This document shows positions 1 through 5,128 of a stretch of DNA of 5,625 nt, one piece after another. A program made the position numbers and the translations under genes. Origin of the DNA: Verrucomicrobiales bacterium (GTDB lineage: Bacteria > Verrucomicrobiota > Verrucomicrobiia > Verrucomicrobiales > DEV007); NCBI GenBank assembly GCA_013911195.1, contig JACETS010000171.1, positions 1 to 5,625 of the forward strand, read 5' to 3'. Within the stretch, counting starts at the first letter, position 1, and the number at the start of each line of letters is the position of its first letter. A model generated the notes under the pieces. It did no database searches, was not told the origin of the DNA, and was given only the letters and a program-made list of their open reading frames with translations.

Positions 1-879
1 ATAAAGCATTCTAATATAAGTTGGACTCCAAAAAACCATGACAATCGGTCATATGGTTTTCAAAGCGCTGACTTCGGTCTCTACAAATCTAGAAATACTA
101 TGTCCGTTAGAGTCGGTAAAATTGCAGGTATTGAAAATATAAAAATGACCGCAGAAAAAGTAGGACTAAAAATATTAGATTCAAACCCTCAAATATTTCT
201 AGGTAATATAGAATCAGACCTTAGAACTATTACTAGTGCTTATACTGTTTTTCCTAATTACGGCAGGAGAGCACCTCCATTTACAATACTTTCAATTCAA
301 AATAGTACTGGGGAAACCTTTTATCGTTCGGCAGCGCAAACCTATCAGGCCGTACCAACTAATGCCTCAGTAATAACTTGTATGGCACTAGAAAAAGTAA
401 TGTCTAAGGAAGGCACTGGAGCAAGAGCAAGAACTTTGGGTTATACCAAGCAAGCAGGAGGAAAAACAGGCACGACTAATGACTCGAAAGATACATGGTT
501 CATAGGCTTCTCGAGCAAAGTGACTTGTGGTATTTGGGTTGGATTTGATAAGCCCAAAACTATTCATAGTAATGCATATGGAAGCAATATCGCATTGCCA
601 ATTTGGACGGCTATCATGAAAGAATGTGAAAAACTTGGATACTCAGGGGGACAATTTATTCCTCCAGTCCCAATGGCTGAATTCAATCTTTGTCGTACAA
701 CTGGCAAAATAGCATCCTCAGAGTGTGTACAAAACCAAAATCACTATCTTGATAAAATACCTTATGACTCAAAACCAAAACTCCATTGTCTAGGGCATAG
801 GCATTTAATACTTGGGAAAAATCCAGAAAAAAAACAGAAAGGATTAAAAGTACTAAAAAGACTTTTTCAACCCAACTAG
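1..879 (+). CDS. Class A penicillin-binding protein (PBP1A type), C-terminal transpeptidase part, 5' end outside window
   Basis: Bifunctional class A PBPs polymerise and cross-link peptidoglycan on the outer face of the inner membrane. Only the last 292 codons are present, covering the second half of the transpeptidase domain and the C-terminal tail. The frame is open from base 1, and residues before the first ATG (base 100) already match the family (W8-T-P-K-N ... Y18-G), so that ATG is internal. The SxN motif is S30-R31-N32 within LYKSRNTMSVRV. The KTG motif is K155-T156-G157 in GGKTGTTNDSKDTWFIGF, followed by the usual VGFD. The catalytic SxxK serine, the glycosyltransferase domain and the membrane anchor would lie upstream of the window. 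After the domain comes a tail with C231, C242 and C263-x-x-H, then a Lys-rich end. Cys-containing tails of this spacing occur in other class A PBPs. The gene converges on trpC and overlaps its stop by 4 bp. The family is secure; PBP1A rather than another class A paralogue is likely. Confidence 0.93.
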   Translation: MKHSNISWTPKNHDNRSYGFQSADFGLYKSRNTMSVRVGKIAGIENIKMTAEKVGLKILDSNPQIFLGNIESDLRTITSAYTVFPNYGRRAPPFTILSIQNSTGETFYRSAAQTYQAVPTNASVITCMALEKVMSKEGTGARARTLGYTKQAGGKTGTTNDSKDTWFIGFSSKVTCGIWVGFDKPKTIHSNAYGSNIALPIWTAIMKECEKLGYSGGQFIPPVPMAEFNLCRTTGKIASSECVQNQNHYLDKIPYDSKPKLHCLGHRHLILGKNPEKKQKGLKVLKRLFQPN

Positions 880-884
880 TTAGG
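871..884. repeat. Near-palindrome carrying both convergent stop codons
   Basis: The 14 bases CCCAACTAGTTAGG form an inverted repeat with one mismatched pair around the perfect 8-bp core AACTAGTT (874-881). The core encodes Asn-stop on both strands. The PBP gene therefore ends in Pro-Asn-TAG (stop 877-879), and trpC also ends in Pro-Asn-TAG (stop 876-878 on the complement). No hairpin with a U-tract is visible here, so this is not a standard intrinsic terminator. Confidence 0.8.
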
Positions 885-1664
885 CACGGAATTCATGATA
901 TCATTCACAGCCACGTTGACATCATCTGCACGCATAAGACTCTCACCCACCAAAACAGCATCAGCTCCCCAACCGGCAACTAGCGCAGCATCTTCTGGAG
1001 TTTTAATGCCACTCTCACTTATAAAATAAATATCTTCTGGAACCTCTTCACTGATCTTTTCAGTATTTTTAAGATCAACTTCAAATGTTTTTAAGTTTCG
1101 ATTATTTACCCCTATAATTTGGACATCTGTCTCTAGAGCCCTCTCCAACTCTCTGAGATCGTGTACCTCCATGAGAACTTCAAGTTGATAGGTAAAAGCA
1201 CAATCAAGCAATCTTTTAAGATCGTCCTGATCTAAAGCAGCGACAATTAAAAGAATAGCATCAGCACCTGCAACCGAAGCTTCGTAAATTTGAGCCTCAT
1301 CAATAATAAAATCTTTCCTTAGAACAGGCACCTCAACCTCCTGTCTGATTTTCACAAGATAATCGAGCCTTCCACTAAAGTATTTTTCATCCGTTAAAAC
1401 AGAAATAGCACTGGCTCCCGCTGAAGCATATTTTTTTGCCTGCATTACAGGATCAAAATCTTCGGCAATAATTCCTGCAGAAGGAGAAGCTTTTTTGACT
1501 TCTGCTATCAAACCTAACTTTTCACCACCTAAATCAATGGCTGATGCAAGAGAGCGAAATTCATTTCTCTCGAGTGCTGCATAACGCAATTTATCCGCTC
1601 TAAGTAATAGAGGTTCTATTTCTTTTTTCTTATGGGCTATGATTTCAGCTAACTTATCAGACAT
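876..1664 (-). CDS. trpC: Indole-3-glycerol phosphate synthase (TrpC)
   Basis: This cytoplasmic enzyme of tryptophan synthesis closes 1-(2-carboxyphenylamino)-1-deoxyribulose 5-phosphate to indole-3-glycerol phosphate, releasing CO2 and water. The 262-residue product has the usual length for a monofunctional (beta/alpha)8-barrel IGPS. All key motifs are in order: AEVKKASPS (E55, K57), VLRKDF (K117), LMEVHD (E166), GVNNRNL (N187, R189), SESGI (E217, S218) and the phosphate-binding GADAVLVGESLM near 233-244. These correspond to the catalytic residues known from Sulfolobus IGPS (E51, K53, K110, E159, N180, E210, S211), so the enzyme should be active. The ATG at 1664 gives the expected N terminus (MSDKLAEIIAHKKKEI). 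No Shine-Dalgarno sequence precedes it. A promoter candidate lies 17 bp upstream. No other trp gene is in the window and the neighbours are unrelated, so trpC appears to be a single-gene unit. There is no PRAI (TrpF) fusion. Confidence 0.97.
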   Translation of the reverse strand: MSDKLAEIIAHKKKEIEPLLLRADKLRYAALERNEFRSLASAIDLGGEKLGLIAEVKKASPSAGIIAEDFDPVMQAKKYASAGASAISVLTDEKYFSGRLDYLVKIRQEVEVPVLRKDFIIDEAQIYEASVAGADAILLIVAALDQDDLKRLLDCAFTYQLEVLMEVHDLRELERALETDVQIIGVNNRNLKTFEVDLKNTEKISEEVPEDIYFISESGIKTPEDAALVAGWGADAVLVGESLMRADDVNVAVNDIMNSVPN

Positions 1665-1680
1665 AAGGTTTGTGGTTTAA

Positions 1681-1708
1681 ATCATAGTCTCTTTGGTCAC
1701 AACTTCAA
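1681..1708 (-). promoter_or_regulatory. Probable sigma70-type promoter of trpC
   Basis: Read on the minus strand, TTGAAG (complement of 1703-1708) is followed after 16 bp by TATGAT (complement of 1681-1686). That is 4/6 and 5/6 matches to the sigma70 consensus. Transcription would begin near 1674, giving a leader of only about 10 nt before the trpC ATG, so there is no room for an attenuator or T-box leader downstream of it. The call rests on pattern matching only. Confidence 0.4.
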
Positions 1709-1728
1709 ATTAAGCATTCAGAACATCT

Positions 1729-1757
1729 TTGAATAAGTTTTTACTCGCAGATAAGAA
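1729..1757 (+). promoter_or_regulatory. Weak promoter candidate for the Gfo/Idh/MocA gene
   Basis: TTGAAT (1729-1734) is followed after 17 bp by TAAGAA (1752-1757), with an overlapping AATAAT a little further on. The -35 box is fair and the -10 box is poor. It is the only arrangement I could find in the 115-bp divergent gap that faces the downstream gene. A chance match in AT-rich DNA is quite possible. Confidence 0.2.
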
Positions 1758-1779
1758 TAATTTCTTTCATGATTAAAAG

Positions 1780-3117
1780 ATGTCTAAAATAAGTCGATCT
1801 CGAAGAAAATTCCTAAAAACCTCATCAGCCTTTGCGAGCGCACCATTAGTTTTACCAAATTTGATTTCATCAGCTTCACCAAATGGCAAACTGAATCATG
1901 CTGTTATCGGGTCTGATGGTCAGGGTTGGAGTGATTTAAATAATATTTCATCACATCCAAATGTGCATATTACTGCAATCTGTGATGTTGATACCTCTAG
2001 GATGGCAAAAGCTGCTGCTAAATTTCCAGATGCCCGAAAATATCAGGATTGGCGAGAATTATTAGACGCCGAGGGTGATAAAATCGATTCTGTTCAGGTG
2101 GCCATTCCAGATCATATGCATGCAAGTGTATCTATCGCGGCTATGAAAAAAAACAAACATGTTTACTGTGAAAAACCATTAGCTCATGAAATAGCTGAGG
2201 CCAGAGCCATGGGAAACTGGGCAAAGAAAAGTGGAGTCATTACTCAGATGGGTAATCAAATTCAATCAAGCATTGAATATCGTTCAGCGGTCGTTCTTTT
2301 ACAAAATGGCGTAATTGGAAAAATCAAAGAAGTTCATGCTTGGTCAGGCGCATCATTTCCAGGTAATGGAAGACCAGCCGGAGCGGATCCTATTCCTAAG
2401 AACCTTGATTGGGATAAATGGGTTGGGGTCGCTCCCGAAAGACCCTACAAGGGTGGAATATATCACCCATTTAATTGGAGAGGATGGCAAGATTTTGGCA
2501 CTGGTCCGATCGGTGATTTCATGTGTCATATTATGGATTCACCTTTTAAAGCATTGGAACTCACCGCACCGACGAGCGTGATTGCAACTGGTGTACCTGA
2601 AAGGTGGGCCAATGACGAGGCCATTCATTCGGAAAATTGGCCTGAATGGGCCACCTATGAATATGTTTTTCCAGGCACTAAATGGACAACTGAAAAGGCT
2701 GTAAAAGTTTATTGGTATGATGGAGGTAAGAAACCACCTAGAAAAATTGCCGGATTCGAAAAAGATGAAAGGCAACTTCCGGGTAGTGGTAGTTTATTTA
2801 TTGGAGAAACAGGTAATTTACTTCTTCCGCATGTGGGAGGTCCACAATTAGTTCCTTATTCAAAAAATAAAGGCCTTCAAAGACCTAAGCTTAAGGGAAG
2901 AAGCCACTATCATTCTTTCGTAGATGCTTGCTTAGGAAAAGATGCGACAACTTCAAACTTCGGATTTGCCGTCCCGCTTACAGAAACGACACTCCTTGGA
3001 AACGTCGCTAATCGTTTTCACGGTAAAAAATTAGAATGGGACCATGAAAAAATGACTATATCCAACAATTCTGAAGCCAATTCGCTTGTTAAAAGAATTC
3101 CAAGAAATTTTGCTTAG
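1780..3117 (+). CDS. Tat-exported Gfo/Idh/MocA family oxidoreductase
   Basis: This is a probable NAD(P)-dependent sugar or polyol dehydrogenase acting in the periplasm; the substrate is unknown. The N terminus is a textbook twin-arginine signal: S7-R8-R9-K10-F11-L12-K13, then a hydrophobic stretch to about residue 32. That supports the ATG at 1780, although only a weak AAAAG precedes it. A Rossmann domain covers about 38-160, with a modified glycine loop (G44, G47, G49), acidic CDVD (69-72) after the second strand, and the family hallmark E131-K-P-L. The C-terminal domain (about 165-435) carries WDKWVGVAPERPY, a WRGWQDFGTG block and GDFMCHIMD (245-253), where H250 fits the catalytic-histidine region. 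The length of 445 residues is normal for the signal-peptide-bearing subfamily. Such proteins are numerous in Verrucomicrobia and Planctomycetes, and some relatives oxidise sugar C3 hydroxyls or belong to glycosidase family GH109. Nothing here fixes which. It stands alone between trpC and the tRNA. Confidence 0.93.
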   Translation: MSKISRSRRKFLKTSSAFASAPLVLPNLISSASPNGKLNHAVIGSDGQGWSDLNNISSHPNVHITAICDVDTSRMAKAAAKFPDARKYQDWRELLDAEGDKIDSVQVAIPDHMHASVSIAAMKKNKHVYCEKPLAHEIAEARAMGNWAKKSGVITQMGNQIQSSIEYRSAVVLLQNGVIGKIKEVHAWSGASFPGNGRPAGADPIPKNLDWDKWVGVAPERPYKGGIYHPFNWRGWQDFGTGPIGDFMCHIMDSPFKALELTAPTSVIATGVPERWANDEAIHSENWPEWATYEYVFPGTKWTTEKAVKVYWYDGGKKPPRKIAGFEKDERQLPGSGSLFIGETGNLLLPHVGGPQLVPYSKNKGLQRPKLKGRSHYHSFVDACLGKDATTSNFGFAVPLTETTLLGNVANRFHGKKLEWDHEKMTISNNSEANSLVKRIPRNFA

Positions 3118-3143
3118 AAAGGTAAAATATATCTAATACTTAA

Positions 3144-3182
3144 CTATTTTATCGTCTATCAAATCGACATTTTGCAAAATAG
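3144..3182. repeat. AT-rich inverted repeat downstream of the oxidoreductase gene
   Basis: CTATTTT (3144-3150) can pair with AAAATAG (3176-3182). The right arm overlaps the perfect 12-bp palindrome ATTTTGCAAAAT (3169-3180). It lies 26 bp after the oxidoreductase stop codon and could slow or end transcription. The stem is almost entirely A-T with a long loop and no following T-run, so it is a poor intrinsic terminator. No better one is visible in 3118-3254. Confidence 0.25.
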
Positions 3183-3206
3183 TGTCTCAATGGGGACAAA
3201 AACTTC

Positions 3207-3234
3207 TTGAAGACCATTTTTTGAGAGTTAAAAT
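3207..3234 (+). promoter_or_regulatory. Probable sigma70-type promoter of tRNA-Gly
   Basis: TTGAAG (3207-3212) is followed after 16 bp by TAAAAT (3229-3234), a 5/6 match to the -10 consensus. Initiation near 3241 would leave a 5' leader of about 14 nt before the mature tRNA, suitable for RNase P. The -35 box lies in the small inverted repeat CTTCTTGAAG (3203-3212). It has the same -35 hexamer and spacer length as the trpC promoter candidate. Confidence 0.5.
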
Positions 3235-3245
3235 CCATATCCGCA

Positions 3246-3337
3246 CATGGAAAAGCGGGTGTAGCTCAGGGGTAGAGCGCAACCTTGCCAAGGTTGAAGT
3301 CGTGAGTTCGAATCTCATCACCCGCTCCATTTCCATG
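3246..3337 (+). repeat. 8-bp inverted repeat bracketing the tRNA
   Basis: CATGGAAA (3246-3253) is the exact reverse complement of TTTCCATG (3330-3337). One base separates the left arm from the tRNA 5' end, and the right arm begins directly after the encoded CCA. In the primary transcript the arms could pair and extend the acceptor helix. A run of five T (3347-3351) follows nine bases later, so the structure might also help termination. Confidence 0.5.
3255..3329 (+). tRNA. tRNA-Gly (anticodon GCC), CCA encoded
   Basis: A full cloverleaf can be folded. The acceptor stem GCGGGTG (3255-3261) pairs with CACCCGC (3319-3325). The D stem is GCTC/GAGC (3264-3267, 3275-3278). The anticodon stem is CAACC/GGTTG (3280-3284, 3292-3296) with loop TTGCCAA and anticodon GCC at 3287-3289, reading GGC and GGU. 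The variable loop is AAGTC. The T stem GTGAG/CTCAT (3302-3306, 3314-3318, one G-T pair) encloses TTCGAAT. The discriminator base is T3326 and CCA is encoded at 3327-3329. It has its own promoter candidate and lies 59 bp ahead of prmA. Confidence 0.98.
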
Positions 3338-3361
3338 AATGTTAAATTTTTAATCGTCTGA

Positions 3362-3376
3362 CCGAATGCAATTCGG
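3362..3376 (+). other. Short hairpin just upstream of prmA
   Basis: CCGAAT (3362-3367) pairs perfectly with ATTCGG (3371-3376) around a 3-base loop, ending 12 bp before the prmA ATG. There is no T-run after it, so it is a weak terminator at best. In an RNA reading through from the tRNA it would sit where the ribosome loads on prmA. Its role is unknown and chance is possible. Confidence 0.3.
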
Positions 3377-3388
3377 AACATTTCATCA

Positions 3389-4252
3389 ATGTTAGTTTGG
3401 TCAAAGATTATCGCCTCTGATCAGGAAAATTATTATGAGGACCGCTTCTTGGGCATGGGTCAAACGAATGCAGTCATTAAACAGCTGTCTTTCTCAAAGA
3501 GGTTACGCGTTGAGGTCTTTCTTGATAATCAGAAAGAAGCTAATCACCTGATTGATGAGTTTGGAGGTAAGATAAACAAGTTGGAAAATATCGATTGGGC
3601 TAAAAAAAATTCTATCTCTAATAGACCCTTAATAAAGATTAGAGATCAAATACTTGTTTCGGACAATTCAAATCCCACCCACTTAAAAGATATCAAAAAT
3701 AAATACCCCAACAAAAAAATTATAGCCATACCAGCAGCTCTTGCCTTTGGCACTGGTGATCATGCAACAACCTCGACATGTTTACGTATGGTTGTTGATA
3801 TCTCAAAGAAGTACAAAAAGGAAAAAAGAAATTGGTCTTTATTTGATATTGGTTTGGGCACAGGAATTTTGGCTATATCAGCTAGGCTTATGGGAGCTTA
3901 TGAAGTGGAAGGATTTGATTTTGATCCTAATGCTATAACTATTGCGAAACGGAATATAAAAATTAATTCAATTGATAATATTAGTGTTTACGAAAAGGAT
4001 CTTTTCGATTGGTTTCCTAGTGAGGATAAAACTTGGGATGTCATCACAGCTAATATTTTTGCCAATGTTCTTAATCCTAATTTAAATAAAATATGGAACT
4101 CAGTCGCCGCTAATGGTCATCTTCTACTTTCAGGCGTTTTGAAAGAACATCATGAAAGTGTTATTAAAACTTCAAATGAAAATGGAATGCCTGAGCCCAA
4201 CATACATCTCAAAGGCAAATGGGTAAGTTTCCATTATAAAAAAGACTCATAA
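3389..4252 (+). CDS. prmA: Ribosomal protein L11 methyltransferase (PrmA)
   Basis: PrmA uses S-adenosylmethionine to methylate ribosomal protein L11 in the cytoplasm. The product has 287 residues, close to the usual size of about 290. The short N-terminal L11-binding domain (about 1-100) is poorly conserved, as is normal. The hallmark AFGTGDHATTS is at 119-129, SAM motif I DIGLGTGILAI at 153-163, and the acidic FDFDP at 176-180 should contact the SAM ribose. The ANIFANVL segment (221-228) corresponds to ANILAxxL in typical PrmA, and LLLSGVL (245-251) follows. All expected methyltransferase elements are present. The frame is closed by a TGA at 3359, and the only ATG that fits the family N terminus is at 3389; no Shine-Dalgarno sequence is seen. 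The gene is AT-rich and Lys/Asn/Ile-rich. It may be read from the tRNA promoter, since no separate promoter is obvious in the 59-bp gap, and it is probably co-transcribed with the PanB-like gene. Confidence 0.93.
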   Translation: MLVWSKIIASDQENYYEDRFLGMGQTNAVIKQLSFSKRLRVEVFLDNQKEANHLIDEFGGKINKLENIDWAKKNSISNRPLIKIRDQILVSDNSNPTHLKDIKNKYPNKKIIAIPAALAFGTGDHATTSTCLRMVVDISKKYKKEKRNWSLFDIGLGTGILAISARLMGAYEVEGFDFDPNAITIAKRNIKINSIDNISVYEKDLFDWFPSEDKTWDVITANIFANVLNPNLNKIWNSVAANGHLLLSGVLKEHHESVIKTSNENGMPEPNIHLKGKWVSFHYKKDS

Positions 4253-4282
4253 ATTTCATATCGATCTAAACTCATAACGATA

Positions 4283-5098
4283 ATGCTACGACCAAGAAAA
4301 AAATATACAGTTTACGACCTACAAAAATTAAAGGGTAAAAGATGCCTGACACACATCCACGTAAAATCACCTGAAGAAGCACAAGCCGCAGAATTGGCAG
4401 GGGTCGACCTCATGAGCTGCAGTTTCGATTCTCAAGAAGCGCAGCTCCGTTTACCAAGGATTATCGAGGCTGCTCCAAGCAGTTTTATTTCCGTTGCAAC
4501 ACCCCATGGTTTAGCAAGCAGTGAAGAAGCAATCAGAGTGGCATTTAAAGCACTAGAAATAGGAGCGAGCTCTGTTTATTGCTCAGCGAGTCCAAATATT
4601 ATAGAGAAGATGGCCAATGAAAAAATACCAGTCGTTGGTCACCTAGGAATGATTCCTCGACACGTAACCTGGACTAATTATCGTGCCATTGGTAAAACTA
4701 AGGAAGAGGCCCTAAAGCTCTATAATCAAATGAAAGATTTAGAAAATGCTGGGGCCTATGCAGCTGAGATCGAGGTCGTTCCTCATCAATTAGCATCATT
4801 TCTTTCCTCTAAAACATCAATGATTCTAATGTCTTTGGGCTCAGGCCAAGGCTGTGACACTCAGTTCCTTTTTTCAGATGATATTCTTGGAGATTACGAG
4901 GAGAGGATTCCACGGCACGCCAAAGCTTATCGAGATTTTTTAAGTGAATTAAATAAATTACAGGAGGAGCGCATCAATGCGTTTAAAGAATACATCAAAG
5001 ATGTGGAGGACAAAAAATTTCCATCTCCTGATAACTTAATTAGTATGGATGAAAATCTTTTGGAGGAGTCGATTAAAGAAATTGAATCTATGAATTAA
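4283..5098 (+). CDS. panB: Divergent PanB-family protein (3-methyl-2-oxobutanoate hydroxymethyltransferase-like)
   Basis: True PanB makes ketopantoate from 2-oxoisovalerate and methylenetetrahydrofolate, the first step to pantothenate and CoA. Family membership is clear from YTVYDLQKLKGK (8-19), AGVDLMSCSFD (39-49), PVVGHLGMIPRHV (116-128), IEVVP (163-167), CDTQFLFSDDILG (191-203) and IPRHAKAY (209-216). By alignment from memory with E. coli PanB, D49 matches metal ligand D45 and E164 matches catalytic E181. Ligand D84 falls at V71-T73 and ligand E114 at S101; K112 is Y99. The block with SLG and TLPVT that normally follows D45 is missing, making that stretch about 15-17 residues shorter. GIGAG is SLGSG. 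An acidic tail of about 18 residues extends the C terminus. The symbol marks the family only; a changed substrate or lost metal dependence is likely. The ATG at 4283 matches the family N terminus, lies 30 bp after prmA, and has no Shine-Dalgarno sequence. Confidence 0.8.
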   Translation: MLRPRKKYTVYDLQKLKGKRCLTHIHVKSPEEAQAAELAGVDLMSCSFDSQEAQLRLPRIIEAAPSSFISVATPHGLASSEEAIRVAFKALEIGASSVYCSASPNIIEKMANEKIPVVGHLGMIPRHVTWTNYRAIGKTKEEALKLYNQMKDLENAGAYAAEIEVVPHQLASFLSSKTSMILMSLGSGQGCDTQFLFSDDILGDYEERIPRHAKAYRDFLSELNKLQEERINAFKEYIKDVEDKKFPSPDNLISMDENLLEESIKEIESMN

Positions 5099-5128
5099 AT
5101 GAATTTCTTACTCATAATTTATCCCATT

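Noticed and set aside
100..102. ATG as the start of a short PBP gene
   Set aside because: The frame is open from base 1, and codons 1-33 include the conserved SRN motif, so the gene starts outside the window.
846..866. AAAAGT/ACTTTT stem near the end of the PBP gene as a terminator
   Set aside because: Six A-T-rich pairs with a 9-base loop inside coding sequence; too weak to call.
2315..2775. Two overlapping ORFs (88 codons +, 78 codons -) inside the oxidoreductase gene
   Set aside because: They are shadow frames of a clearly conserved gene, with no recognisable motifs or independent start signals.
3255..3329. tRNA-Gly 3' end as an integration site for a mobile element
   Set aside because: No integrase gene, no repeated copy of the tRNA 3' end, and ordinary housekeeping genes on both sides.
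3187..3381. 64-codon minus-strand ORF across the tRNA, with a peptide of the MRFELTTSTLARL kind
   Set aside because: It is the antisense of tRNA-Gly. This peptide is a well-known spurious protein in databases, produced by translating the complement of tRNA genes.
3741..3938. 65-codon plus-strand ORF inside prmA
   Set aside because: Alternative frame across the conserved SAM-binding motifs of prmA; not a gene.
4962..5039. Strong AGGAGGAG followed by an ATG (4977) in another frame within the PanB-like gene
   Set aside because: The resulting reading frame has only 20 codons and no recognisable features; the purines encode Gln-Glu-Glu of the main protein.
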